Assembly: GCA_015066815.1 (NCBI GenBank)
Contig: SVNR01000010.1
Location: 1-62,342, forward strand
DNA from: Ruminococcus sp.
GTDB taxonomy: Bacteria > Bacillota > Clostridia > Oscillospirales > Ruminococcaceae
Length of the DNA stretch: 62,342 nt
Direction: 5' to 3'
Shown: positions 17,916 to 26,429 of the stretch, one piece after another
Layout: each line of letters starts with the position of its first letter
How positions within the stretch are numbered: position 1 is the first letter of the stretch
Notes under the pieces: generated by a model
What the model was told of the DNA's origin: nothing
Database searches by the model: none
Seen by the model: only the letters and a program-made list of their open reading frames with translations
Made by a program: the position numbers and the translations under genes

Positions 17916-20042
17916 TTATTGCATAAGAAAGCACTTGTAAAACTCAGATGGTTCAAAGTCTGCAGAGCAGCTTGCAGGAAGACATGGTTCAGAGACGGTC
18001 TGACCTGCGTTTTCGATTGCCTGTTTCATAAACTCACGCTGGCAGTCGGTTTTTTTGTTGTGTGAGCTTTTTTTCTTATATAGTCCGTTTGAGTTCTGGA
18101 CTCTTGCTTTTACGTCATCTTCGAGCATTGTTTCGAAGATTTTTACTATACGGTCGGCGATGTCAGGATCGTATATCGGTGCTGCAACCTCAACACGTTT
18201 TACGGTATTTCTTGTCATAAAATCAGCCGAGCTTATATATATTTTGCGGCGTTGTTCCGGGCCGAAGATATATATGCGGCTGTGTTCAAGAAATCTTCCT
18301 ACTATACTGGTTACCCGTATGTTTTCGGTTTCTCCCTTTGCGCCGGATATAAGACAGCACAGACCTCTTATTATAAGCTCTGTTTTTACGCCTGCTTTTG
18401 AAGCTTCTACAAGCTTATCGATTATGCTCCTGTCGGAGAGGGAGTTTATTTTTATACCTACATACGCCTTGTTTCCGAGCTTTGCCTGAGATATCTCCTC
18501 GTCGATCATGGCGAGCACCTTGTTTTGCAGGCATAGCGGAGCTACGAGAAGATGACTGCAGCTTTCGACCAGATGCCCGAGTGAAAGTGCGTTGAATACT
18601 TCATTGGCTTCGGAGGCGATATCTGCGTTTGCGGTCAGAAGAGAAAGATCGGTATAGAGCTCCGAGGTTTTCTCGTTGTAGTTTCCTGTTCCTATCTGTG
18701 TTATATGCTCGAGACGGTCACCTTTTTTACGTGTTATCAGCAGAAGCTTGGAGTGTACCTTCAGGCCCTTGGGTCCGTAGATTATTGTGCAGCCTGCGTT
18801 CTGGAGTGTTTTTGACCATCCGATGTTGTTTTCTTCGTCAAACCTTGCTCTGAGCTCCACGAGTACAAGTACGTCGATGCCGCGTTCGGCCATTTCGACG
18901 AGAGCCTGAATTATTTTGCTGTTCCGGGCAAGTCTGTAGAGCGTTATTTTTACCGATACTACATCCGGATCGGCCGCTGCCTCGTTGAGCATCCGTATGA
19001 ATGGTTTTATGCTCTGATAGGGATAATGAAGCAGTATATCCTTTTTGCGTATCTGTTCTGCCATAGGTATCGTGTCGGAGATTTCGGGGGATTTTTGCGG
19101 AGTAAAGGGTGCATAGCAAAGCTCTGTACCCTCATACATTCTTTTCAGGTTGAAGGCGAAGGAAAGATCGAGCGGAGCTTTTGCAGGAAACACCTGATTT
19201 TCGCTTATTTCGAGACGCTTGCAGAGGTATTTTATGATATCGCTTTCCGGGTTTCCCATAACCTGCAGCCTTACAGGAGCAAGCTTCTTCCGTTCCTTTA
19301 TAAGCTCTTCCATAAGGTTTCTGAAGTCAAAGTCGCAGTCGAGAAATGAGTCGTCGTCTTCACTTATATCTGCGTTGCGTGTTATTCTTATAATGGAGCT
19401 TCCGAGGACATTGTAGTTTTCAAATACCTCCGATGCGTGTTTAAGTACTATATCTTCTACAAGAACAAATCTCAGAGGTTTTTTGCTCAGCTGAACTATA
19501 CGTCTGAACGAATCACTTACAGGAAGCAGACCGAGCTTTATTCCTGACTTGGATTCGAGATGTACCGCAATATAGAGCTTTTTGTTTTTGATAAACGGCA
19601 TCGGATGACGTTTGTCTATTATAAGAGGAGAGAGGAGAGGCAGGATCTCGTTTCGGAAATACTCTTTTATATATATGTTCTCCTCGTCGGTGAGTTTGTC
19701 TATAGCGATGTGGTTTATGCCGTGATTTTCAAGCTGCTTCATTATATCTCTGTACGCTTTTTCCTTCTGAGGCTCTGTTTTTCTGACACGATCAAAAATA
19801 GCGTCAAGCTGTTCACGGCTTGTCATATTTGTTTTGTTTTCTCTCAGTTCGGGATCTGTGCCAAGCTGATCAAAAAGCGTTCCGACCCTTACCATAAAAA
19901 ATTCGTCGAGATTTGACTGAAAGATAGATGTAAATGCAAGCCGTTCGAGAAGCGGGATCGAGGAGTCGAGAGATTCCTGAAGGACCCGCTGGTTAAACTT
20001 CAGCCATGATAGTTCTCTGTTATCGTATATGCTTCCGGACAT
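17916..20042 (-). CDS. ppk1: Polyphosphate kinase PPK1
   Basis: 708 residues, normal PPK1 length. N domain: SWLKFNQRVLQESLDSSIPLLERLAFTSIFQSNLDEFFMVR. The catalytic C domains contain ARFDEENNIGWSKTLQNAGC, the VHSKLLLITRK segment with the phosphorylated histidine, TQIGTGNYNEKTSELYTD, and LEHSRIYIFGPE with the second conserved histidine. It reversibly makes polyphosphate from ATP. It ends with a ~60-residue polar extension. It starts at ATG 20042 after AGGGGTG. It has its own promoter and terminator and is not part of the hrcA operon. Confidence 0.95.
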   Translation of the reverse strand: MSGSIYDNRELSWLKFNQRVLQESLDSSIPLLERLAFTSIFQSNLDEFFMVRVGTLFDQLGTDPELRENKTNMTSREQLDAIFDRVRKTEPQKEKAYRDIMKQLENHGINHIAIDKLTDEENIYIKEYFRNEILPLLSPLIIDKRHPMPFIKNKKLYIAVHLESKSGIKLGLLPVSDSFRRIVQLSKKPLRFVLVEDIVLKHASEVFENYNVLGSSIIRITRNADISEDDDSFLDCDFDFRNLMEELIKERKKLAPVRLQVMGNPESDIIKYLCKRLEISENQVFPAKAPLDLSFAFNLKRMYEGTELCYAPFTPQKSPEISDTIPMAEQIRKKDILLHYPYQSIKPFIRMLNEAAADPDVVSVKITLYRLARNSKIIQALVEMAERGIDVLVLVELRARFDEENNIGWSKTLQNAGCTIIYGPKGLKVHSKLLLITRKKGDRLEHITQIGTGNYNEKTSELYTDLSLLTANADIASEANEVFNALSLGHLVESCSHLLVAPLCLQNKVLAMIDEEISQAKLGNKAYVGIKINSLSDRSIIDKLVEASKAGVKTELIIRGLCCLISGAKGETENIRVTSIVGRFLEHSRIYIFGPEQRRKIYISSADFMTRNTVKRVEVAAPIYDPDIADRIVKIFETMLEDDVKARVQNSNGLYKKKSSHNKKTDCQREFMKQAIENAGQTVSEPCLPASCSADFEPSEFYKCFLMQ

Positions 20043-20094
20043 TTTTTTTCACCCCTGTTTTATTATGATTTATAACCAGTATATTATACCTATT

Positions 20095-20124
20095 ATTATA
20101 TTATGAAAAGCATCAATTCGTCAA
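20095..20124 (-). promoter_or_regulatory. Promoter candidate for ppk1
   Basis: Read leftward: TTGACG (20124-20119), 18-bp spacer, TATAAT (20100-20095). Confidence 0.6.
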
Positions 20125-20234
20125 GAATTTTAAGCAGTTATATTGTGCTTTTCTGCAAAAGTTACAAAAAAGTGATTGGCTATTTAGCTATAAAAATTTC
20201 ACATAACAGCAAATTAATAGCAGAGGATAAGTTT

Positions 20235-20252
20235 GTTTGACGTTCACTATAA
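20235..20252. repeat. Half copy of the TATAGTGAAC palindrome
   Basis: GTTCACTATA is present but no matching left arm is seen, so this is a fragment. It is the only recognisable element in the middle of the 377-bp gap between ppk1 and tRNA-Leu, apart from the two promoters at its ends. Confidence 0.4.
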
Positions 20253-20360
20253 ATATAAGGTATTTACTATCCGCCGTCATATGTGAAGTTAACGCTGACC
20301 GACAGACGCGAGTGGTAATAATTGAGAGCGTAAAAATATTTTTTGTGTTCGCTGTAATTC

Positions 20361-20389
20361 TTGACAAATGTAAATAAAGATAGTATAAT
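20361..20389 (+). promoter_or_regulatory. Promoter of tRNA-Leu
   Basis: A consensus promoter: TTGACA (20361-20366), 17-bp spacer, TATAAT (20384-20389), about 30 bp before the tRNA. Confidence 0.92.
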
Positions 20390-20419
20390 AATAGATATGT
20401 TGTGTATAAGACATGATTT

Positions 20420-20501
<82 letters not shown>

Positions 20502-20522
20502 TTCTTGATTAAGCAAAAAACA

Positions 20523-20560
20523 TACAAAAAGAACCACGTATCAGCGTGGTTCTTTTTGTA
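20523..20560. terminator. Terminator after tRNA-Leu
   Basis: A 16-bp perfect stem (TACAAAAAGAACCACG and its complement) with a 6-base loop. T-rich on the + strand 3' arm. Confidence 0.9.
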
Positions 20561-20568
20561 TGAGAGCT

Positions 20569-20600
20569 TGAAAGTCAAAATAAATTTGACTTTCACTATA
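20569..20600. repeat. 32-bp palindromic repeat, GTCAAA subtype, copy B
   Basis: Identical over all 32 bases to 12801-12832, 7.8 kb away. It is again placed near a terminator, between the ends of two transcription units. Confidence 0.85.
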
Positions 20601-20610
20601 GATACATATA

Positions 20611-20664
20611 TCAAAACATCCCCTGCTATATCATAGTAAAGTGATATAGCAGGGGAGTTTTGAT
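20611..20664. terminator. Terminator after the small secreted-protein gene
   Basis: A long stem (about 23 bp with one mismatch; core ATCCCCTGCTATATCA) around an 8-base loop, just beyond the stop codon of the leftward gene. Confidence 0.85.
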
Positions 20665-20674
20665 AAGTTATTGA

Positions 20675-21001
20675 TTAGCTGCATTTATATGTTGTGTTGT
20701 TGTTGTTACAGCTTGAGGTATGACAACCCATAGCTGTACAAACGTCTTTTTTTGTATAAGTGCCTTTTTTATGTTTTGATTTTATATGGCTTTTCATTAA
20801 AGCTTTACCTAAAGCACCTGTAGGACGGGAAAAGTATACGCCTTTGCGATGGCACGTATCACAGCTTAAAACATAATAATGATGTTTTGCGGCATTGATA
20901 ACCTCTATGTTTTCTGTATTAGCTGAGTCTGAGAAGCCTGCAGCAGGGGATAAAACAAGTGCAAGTGCAATTATTGCACCTAAAAAATTCTTTTTCTTCA
21001 T
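20675..21001 (-). CDS. Small secreted protein with C2H2-like cysteine/histidine pattern
   Basis: 108 residues, function not recognised. Signal peptide of about 24 residues (KKKNFLGAIIALALVLSPAAG). The mature part has CDTC followed, after a basic spacer, by HIKSKH. This reproduces the C-x2-C ... H-x4-H order of a zinc finger, which would be strange outside the cell. Three more cysteines follow (VCTAMGCHTSSC) plus a final C. It could be a disulfide or metal-bound mini-domain. It has its own promoter (21038-21066) and terminator, so it is a single-gene unit. Ribosome site AAAGGAC before ATG 21001. Confidence 0.7.
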   Translation of the reverse strand: MKKKNFLGAIIALALVLSPAAGFSDSANTENIEVINAAKHHYYVLSCDTCHRKGVYFSRPTGALGKALMKSHIKSKHKKGTYTKKDVCTAMGCHTSSCNNNNTTYKCS

Positions 21002-21037
21002 GGTAAAAAAAGTCCTTTCTATTTTTGTGACTATAGG

Positions 21038-21066
21038 ATTTTACCATATACATACATTTTTGTCAA
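21038..21066 (-). promoter_or_regulatory. Promoter of the small secreted-protein gene
   Basis: Read leftward: TTGACA (21066-21061), 17-bp spacer, TAAAAT (21043-21038). Confidence 0.82.
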
Positions 21067-21164
21067 TGCATTTTTACAAAAAATCTTTTCAAAAAACCAC
21101 ATTCCTCGTTGTAGATAAAAAAGTAGGAAAATATTGAATTTTTTTATGAAAACGATAAAAAATA

Positions 21165-21201
21165 AAACTGCATGCAAACCCTGAGGTTTGTCATGCAGTT
21201 T
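21165..21201 (-). terminator. Terminator after the DUF6465-like gene
   Basis: Stem AAACTGCATG/CATGCAGTTT extended by CAAACC/GGTTTG around a CTGA loop, with one bulged base; read leftward it ends in a long T run. Confidence 0.9.
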
Positions 21202-21226
21202 ATCCGGTTACGGATTGTTGATATAA

Positions 21227-21595
21227 TCAGATATCAAACTCTCCGTGATCTTCGTCGTTTACAACATAATAAGCTTTGCCCTGGTCAACGTTTATATATA
21301 CGTTAATCTGTGAGATAGCATCACTGTTTTCTGATTTCCAGAGTTTCTTAGCGTTTTCTGTTATATCAGCAACAGAAATCTGTTTTCCGGAATATTCGAT
21401 AAAACAGTTTTCCTTTGGAGCAGCAGTTTTTCTTGTTGTTTTTGCAGGTGTGCTGCTTGTAGTTTCAACAGTCTTTGATGCTTCAGCGGCCTTTGCTGTT
21501 TCTTTTGCCTTTGTAGCGGCAGCTTCTTTAGCTTTTTCTCTTACCTTAGCTGCTTTTTCAGCTATGTTTTCTTTGCTCTTGCTGTCTTTTGCCAT
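21227..21595 (-). CDS. DUF6465-like small protein with Lys/Ala-rich N-terminus
   Basis: 122 residues. Residues 1 to ~60 are a basic, alanine-rich, probably helical or disordered tail (ENIAEKAAKVREKAKEAAAT). Residues ~63-122 form a compact domain: FIEYSGKQISVADITENAKK and INVYINVDQGKAYYVVNDE. This matches my memory of the DUF6465 family in Clostridia, whose role is unknown. There is no signal peptide or membrane segment; a nucleic-acid-associated role would suit the tail but is a guess. It is a monocistronic unit with a strong promoter. Confidence 0.75.
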   Translation of the reverse strand: MAKDSKSKENIAEKAAKVREKAKEAAATKAKETAKAAEASKTVETTSSTPAKTTRKTAAPKENCFIEYSGKQISVADITENAKKLWKSENSDAISQINVYINVDQGKAYYVVNDEDHGEFDI

Positions 21596-21660
21596 ACCAA
21601 TGTACCCCTTTTTCTTTAATAATTAATAATCAAATTATAATCAATTTATGATTTATAATG

Positions 21661-21689
21661 ATTATATCACTTATATCACTATTTGTCAA
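21661..21689 (-). promoter_or_regulatory. Promoter of the DUF6465-like gene
   Basis: Consensus read leftward: TTGACA (21689-21684), 17-bp spacer ending TGA, TATAAT (21666-21661). Confidence 0.9.
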
Positions 21690-21788
21690 ATTATTTTTGA
21701 GAAAAAATTATGGTTTTTTTATATATACTGCTTAAACCTTGCTGTGGATTGTGTCTGAGTTATTCTGAAAGATAAATAATATGTAATA

Positions 21789-21822
21789 TATAGTGAACCA
21801 AAAATATTTTTCGTTCACTATA
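21789..21822. repeat. Intergenic palindromic repeat, TATAGTGAAC family, copy 3
   Basis: Perfect outer arms TATAGTGAAC and GTTCACTATA with an A/T-rich centre. It lies between the DUF6465-like gene promoter and the tRNA-Ser terminator. Confidence 0.85.
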
Positions 21823-21844
21823 GTCAGAGTTTTTGAAATGCAAA

Positions 21845-21875
21845 AAAACCATCATGATAAAAATCAGATGGTTTT
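21845..21875 (-). terminator. Terminator after the tRNA-Ser pair
   Basis: A 9-bp stem AAAACCATC/GATGGTTTT; read leftward it is followed by TTTTTT. Confidence 0.8.
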
Positions 21876-21881
21876 CTAAAG

Positions 21882-21968
21882 CGCGGAAAGAGGGATTTGA
21901 ACCCTCGCGCCGGTTTCCCGACCTACTCCCTTAGCAGGGGAGCCCCTTCACCACTTGGGTATTTCCGC
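21882..21968 (-). tRNA. tRNA-Ser (anticodon GCU)
   Basis: An 87-nt type II tRNA. Acceptor GCGGAAA/TTTCCGC, anticodon loop CTGCTAA between CTCCC and GGGAG, a long variable arm and GTTCAAATC TpsiC loop. CCA is not encoded. Confidence 0.95.
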
Positions 21969-22012
21969 ATGTTGAATGTAAAAAATATAACGCCGAAACT
22001 TTGAAAAAAATT

Positions 22013-22101
<89 letters not shown>

Positions 22102-22119
22102 GTTTCGTTCAGCTTTATT

Positions 22120-22148
22120 ATTATAGCACGAAAAAAAACGAATGTCAA
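22120..22148 (-). promoter_or_regulatory. Promoter of the tRNA-Ser pair
   Basis: Consensus read leftward: TTGACA (22148-22143), 17-bp spacer, TATAAT (22125-22120). Confidence 0.92.
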
Positions 22149-22234
22149 TAGTTTTTTGAAAAAAATTTTTATCGTGCAACCGGTAGTTTTTTGCGTTATG
22201 AGTGCTGAATTTTTTTCTTTTTTAACCGTGTATA

Positions 22235-22276
22235 AATATAGTGAACGAAAAAATATTTTTTTCGTTCACTATATTT
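22235..22276. repeat. Intergenic palindromic repeat, TATAGTGAAC family, copy 4 (best preserved)
   Basis: The arms AATATAGTGAACGAAAAAA and their complement pair almost perfectly over about 20 bp with practically no loop. It lies between the tRNA-Ser promoter and the end of the EAL gene; read leftward it could also help terminate readthrough. Confidence 0.9.
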
Positions 22277-22385
22277 TATTTATGTTTTTTTACTATCTTG
22301 CACGTGAATTTCTTGACATACGACAGTATGACGACGAAATTCTTATTCGATCTACGCATCGTATTTAATCAGACTTCCTAAAAAA

Positions 22386-25300
22386 TCAGTAGCTTATATT
22401 ATCGGCTGATTCGATAAAATCCGCCACCTCGTCATATGGCATAGGTTTTCCGAAAAGATACCCCTGAACAAGCTCACAGCCTATTTTTTCAAGGAAGCTT
22501 ATCTGCTGAGGGTATTCGACACCTTCGCAGACTACTTTTATGTTTATGTTGTGAGCCATGTTGGTTATTGATTTTATGATCTCTGCCGGCTTCTTTTCAA
22601 CAAGACCTGCCGAAAGAAAGGCTCTGTCTATTTTTAGTGCGTCAACCGGGATATCCTTAAGGAAGTTGAGCGAAGAATATCCTGTTCCGAAGTCATCCAT
22701 AGAGATCCTGAAGCCGTATTCCCGGAGCTGTGTAAGTATAGCTATGGTTTCATCCAGCTTGTTTACATAAGCGCTTTCTGTTACTTCGAGCTCGATGTAC
22801 CGGGGAGGAACGCTGTATTTTTCAACAGTTGATATCAGCCTTTCGATATAGCCTTCCTCGTGTATTGTTTTCTGTGACTGGTTTATCGCAACAGGAAGAA
22901 CTCTGAGATTCTGGTCTATTCGCTTTTTTATGTACGCACACATCTGTTCAAGTACACAAAAATCTATCTTACTGATATATCCGTGTTCTTCGCATATGTC
23001 TATGAACATGTCCGGTGTGAGTATTCCTTTTGTCGGGTGGTTCCAGCGTACAAGCGCCTCCATGCTGACGTATTCGTGCTTTAGTATATCAAACTGAGGC
23101 TGGACGAAGGTGCATATCTGTCCTAAGTCTATTGCTTCCTTCAGTTCGTTGAGGATTTCGTAGCTCTGCAGATCCTTTTCACGCATTCCGGGCTCGAAGC
23201 GAATGGCTGATGACTGCTCAGACGGATAATCCTGTTTTTTGTCATATTCATGTGCAACTATTACACAGTCTATAAGCTCATCAAACTCTATATAACGGTT
23301 AGAGTCGTCGATAGTGATGAAGCCGGCTGAGAATGTTAGTTTATGTTCATCCGAAAGAGGCAGTGTATAGAGCTTTGCGGTTATATCTTCTATACGGGAT
23401 TTTCTCTCGTTTTCATTTTCGCAGGTGGTAAGAACGAGAAAATTATCTGCAAATATTCTTGTAAAATATTCTCCCGGTCTCAGAAAATCATTGAACACCA
23501 TGCATATTTCGTCAAGAATGCCATCGCCTTTTTCATATCCGAAGAAATGGTTTATGTTTCTGAAGTGTCTTATATCTCCGTTATAGAGGTTATAGCGTGT
23601 TCCCGGGGTTTTTATGAGCTCAGACGCTTTTTTCTTGAACTCATCAAAGTCAAGCTGCCGTTTCTGGTGGAATACCATACTGCCAGCAGACGTAATATCT
23701 TTTTCGTTTACGTCGTTTTGTGAGTATATAGCATAGTTTGTTTTATCAAAGCGTTTTGCGTTGTAGAGAGCAGTAGTCGCTTTTTGATACAGTGTTTCAA
23801 AGTCCGTACCGTGCATAGGAGAGAAGGATACACCGACACATCCGGATATGACATATGATTCAGCATCAGGGATATCCATGCTTTTGCACATTCCGGATAT
23901 CTGCTTGGCAGTTATGTTGAGATCATCATATGATATTATATCTTTTATAAATATAAGAAACTCATCTCCGTACATTTTTCCGATGATTGCAGGACGGTTG
24001 ATCCTCATAAGTCCTTCAGCGGTGGCTTTTAAGACTGCAGATCTGATATGAGGCTCCTTTATGTCCTCGATTCCGTTAAGATCAAGCAGATACAGTGCAT
24101 TCATTCCTCCGTTGAACTGCTGTTTGCTCAGATGCTCATCAACAGTTGTCTTGAACGGAAGCTTTGAGAGGATTTTTTCTGGTACATCTATCTTTGCAGG
24201 ATTTGGAATTTCGTTTCTGCAGTTTATCTTTTCAGCGGAAATATCCGTAAGACATAAGGCAAAAATAATGTCGTCTGTTATGTCATCATGTGTATATCCT
24301 GCGTATGCTTTTACCCAGCGGAAGCCTGTTTCATCGTTTTTCATACGGTATTCAAAGTTTGTGTTTTTCTTTCCGTTTATGTAGTTTGTCCACAGATTTT
24401 TAAGTGATAACTGTTCTGTTACACTGATACGGTCTTCAGGGTAGACAGTTGATGCTATGGAGGATATGAAGTGAGAGTTATAGAACATTTGTTCGGGGAT
24501 TTTTATGATGTCGGTGCAGTCGTTCTTGCTTGCTATGACACGGCACTGACTTAAGTTTATCATACATGCGAAAAAAGAATCCGTGAATATTTTCCTGTTT
24601 CCTGAGTCTCCGAGTATGATATCCTCGGCTATTACCTGTTCTGATATATCATCTATAATGCCTATGGCTTTTATGATCTTTCCACTGCTGTCTTCGATTC
24701 CGTGCAGAGTTACTCTTACCCATGACGGACGCAGACCGTGGAGAAATATCTTGAGTACAACACATTCTTCCGGAGAGCCGTTTTTTACTTTATAATAAAG
24801 AGAAAAAAGCTCTTCCTTGAACTCCTCGTAAACCATGCCTGTGCTGATAAGCTTTGAGGGCATGTCGGTTATGGTTTCAGGCAGATTGTATTTGTTTACA
24901 AATACATTGTGGTTTGTCAGTGTATCCGTCGTAAAATCAACATAAAATGAAATTCTGGATGCAAATGAGGCTGAGCATGCAAGTATGTTCTGATTTACCT
25001 GAAGTTCTGTTTCAAGCGTCTTAAGATATGTAATGTCACTGAATGTACACACATAGCAGGGTTTGCCGTTTTCGAAGGAGCTTAAGGAGTCGAATTTTAT
25101 GTTTATGGTTTTTCCGTCAGCTCTGCGTGCCCTGCATGTTTTTACTTCATCAGGGTCTGTGCGCATAAGCGCATATATAAAAGAGCCTGTGTCTTCAGGG
25201 TGTATGAGTGTTCCACATATGTTTTCGGAAAAGCCTTCTATTTCCTTTTCCGTATATCCGAACATCCTGACAAAGCCTGCGTTGAACCTTATAAGCTCTG

Positions 25301-26120
25301 CCTTGTTTTCTTCTTCGTTCAGAGTGAAGGTAGCACAGCTCATGGTTCCGGCGATGCTTTGCATGAGAAGGCGGTTCTTGTTAAGCTCTGATTCGGCTTT
25401 TTTCTGGGCTGTAACGTCTTCACCTATCGCCATTATGTATTCGTCAGAGGGAACGGACATTTTTTTGAACGAACAGTTTATCCAGTGAATGTTTTTTTGC
25501 TTGTCCAGTATGCGGAATGTAAATGCAGATACAGTGTTGGATTTGTGAGCGCTCTTTATTGTATGTATCAGGTGTGCTGTATCCTTTGGATGAATAAGAT
25601 CTGTGTACCTGAGTACTTTTTTTGAAATCTCGTCATCGGTATATCCTATTGCCGACAGAAAGCTTTCGTTATAGAAAAAAGGAAACTCTTCTCCGTGATG
25701 AAACTTGAACATTATCGGCTGGGCAGAACGCGAGAGATTATCATGCTGTTTCAGATATTCTGCATCGCTCAGTACTGAAAAAGCATGGATTATGCGTTCG
25801 TATCCGTCCTCGGTTTTTGTATATATGAGACTGCAGCGTACGTAGAGTACGGAGCTGTCCTTTTTTATAAGACGAAGGTCGATTATTTCAAGAGGGTTTT
25901 TTTCGGATACTGACTGTTTGACTTTTTTGAATTCTTTAAGGTTTTCGGGATGGATAAGATTTTCGATCTCTCTGCCTGATATTTCTGAAAGAGAGTTATA
26001 GCCGGTAACGGCGGAAAATCTGTCATCATATTCGTAGGTCGTGTTTCCTTCATATGTATCGGTTATATAGAAACAGTCGCAGCTTGTATCGTTGTAGCAG
26101 ATGCTGTTTGCCCGGTTCAT
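22386..26120 (-). CDS. Multi-PAS protein with two degenerate GGDEF domains and an EAL domain (probable c-di-GMP phosphodiesterase)
   Basis: 1,244 residues from ATG 26120, which has GGGAGG about 11 nt upstream; an ATG 14 codons further up lacks a site. Residues ~1-630 contain four or five PAS/PAC-like units (FSAVTGYNSLSEIS, FLSAIGYTDDEIS, FVRMFGYTEKEI, with ends such as AIGEDVTAQ and IGIIDDISEQ). A first GGDEF-type domain (~660-800) has YGDEF at 717-721. A second (~830-960) has FADNF at 890-894. The EAL domain (~990-1235) keeps EAL (1021-1023), EVTESAY, DDFGTGYSSL, KIDRAF and CEGVEYPQQ, so hydrolysis of c-di-GMP is expected, with the GGDEF units regulatory. No membrane segment is seen, so it is cytoplasmic. 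Confidence 0.93.
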   Translation of the reverse strand: MNRANSICYNDTSCDCFYITDTYEGNTTYEYDDRFSAVTGYNSLSEISGREIENLIHPENLKEFKKVKQSVSEKNPLEIIDLRLIKKDSSVLYVRCSLIYTKTEDGYERIIHAFSVLSDAEYLKQHDNLSRSAQPIMFKFHHGEEFPFFYNESFLSAIGYTDDEISKKVLRYTDLIHPKDTAHLIHTIKSAHKSNTVSAFTFRILDKQKNIHWINCSFKKMSVPSDEYIMAIGEDVTAQKKAESELNKNRLLMQSIAGTMSCATFTLNEEENKAELIRFNAGFVRMFGYTEKEIEGFSENICGTLIHPEDTGSFIYALMRTDPDEVKTCRARRADGKTINIKFDSLSSFENGKPCYVCTFSDITYLKTLETELQVNQNILACSASFASRISFYVDFTTDTLTNHNVFVNKYNLPETITDMPSKLISTGMVYEEFKEELFSLYYKVKNGSPEECVVLKIFLHGLRPSWVRVTLHGIEDSSGKIIKAIGIIDDISEQVIAEDIILGDSGNRKIFTDSFFACMINLSQCRVIASKNDCTDIIKIPEQMFYNSHFISSIASTVYPEDRISVTEQLSLKNLWTNYINGKKNTNFEYRMKNDETGFRWVKAYAGYTHDDITDDIIFALCLTDISAEKINCRNEIPNPAKIDVPEKILSKLPFKTTVDEHLSKQQFNGGMNALYLLDLNGIEDIKEPHIRSAVLKATAEGLMRINRPAIIGKMYGDEFLIFIKDIISYDDLNITAKQISGMCKSMDIPDAESYVISGCVGVSFSPMHGTDFETLYQKATTALYNAKRFDKTNYAIYSQNDVNEKDITSAGSMVFHQKRQLDFDEFKKKASELIKTPGTRYNLYNGDIRHFRNINHFFGYEKGDGILDEICMVFNDFLRPGEYFTRIFADNFLVLTTCENENERKSRIEDITAKLYTLPLSDEHKLTFSAGFITIDDSNRYIEFDELIDCVIVAHEYDKKQDYPSEQSSAIRFEPGMREKDLQSYEILNELKEAIDLGQICTFVQPQFDILKHEYVSMEALVRWNHPTKGILTPDMFIDICEEHGYISKIDFCVLEQMCAYIKKRIDQNLRVLPVAINQSQKTIHEEGYIERLISTVEKYSVPPRYIELEVTESAYVNKLDETIAILTQLREYGFRISMDDFGTGYSSLNFLKDIPVDALKIDRAFLSAGLVEKKPAEIIKSITNMAHNINIKVVCEGVEYPQQISFLEKIGCELVQGYLFGKPMPYDEVADFIESADNISY

Positions 26121-26176
26121 TTTTATCAATTCCTCCCGCTCATAATTTATAGTAAATGACAAACTTATGCCATATT

Positions 26177-26260
26177 TATAGTGAACGAAAAAAGATGTTT
26201 TTTGTTCGCTATCAGCCGATATGCACGGAGTGACCGTAGTGAACGGATGTGCAAGGCAAT
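26177..26260. repeat. Intergenic palindromic repeat, TATAGTGAAC family, copy 5 with long tail
   Basis: TATAGTGAACGAAAAAA pairs with TTTTTTGTTCGCTAT (26177-26212). It continues into CAGCCGATATGCAC (26213-26226), also found at the 60.65-kb copy, and then a segment with AGTGACCG and AGTGAACG as near-direct repeats, closing at GTGCA. Confidence 0.75.
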
Positions 26261-26282
26261 ACTGATTATAATATATAACTTA

Positions 26283-26311
26283 ATTATATCCTCTATTTAA
26301 GGAAAAATCAA
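26283..26311 (-). promoter_or_regulatory. Promoter of the multi-PAS EAL gene
   Basis: Read leftward: TTGATT (26311-26306), 17-bp spacer, TATAAT (26288-26283). The ~155-nt leader would contain repeat copy 5. Confidence 0.75.
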
Positions 26312-26389
26312 CAACAAACTATTAATGTTGATAAAAATTGTTTAAAACAACGAATATTATAGCTTGTGTTTCCGATAATAAACAAAAAA

Positions 26390-26422
26390 ATATCGTACAT
26401 ATCCGAAAATGATATGTACGAT
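26390..26422 (-). terminator. Terminator after the LRR lipoprotein gene
   Basis: A 12-bp stem (TATCGTACATAT and its complement) with a 9-base loop; read leftward it ends in seven T. Confidence 0.9.
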
Positions 26423-26429
26423 AATGAGT

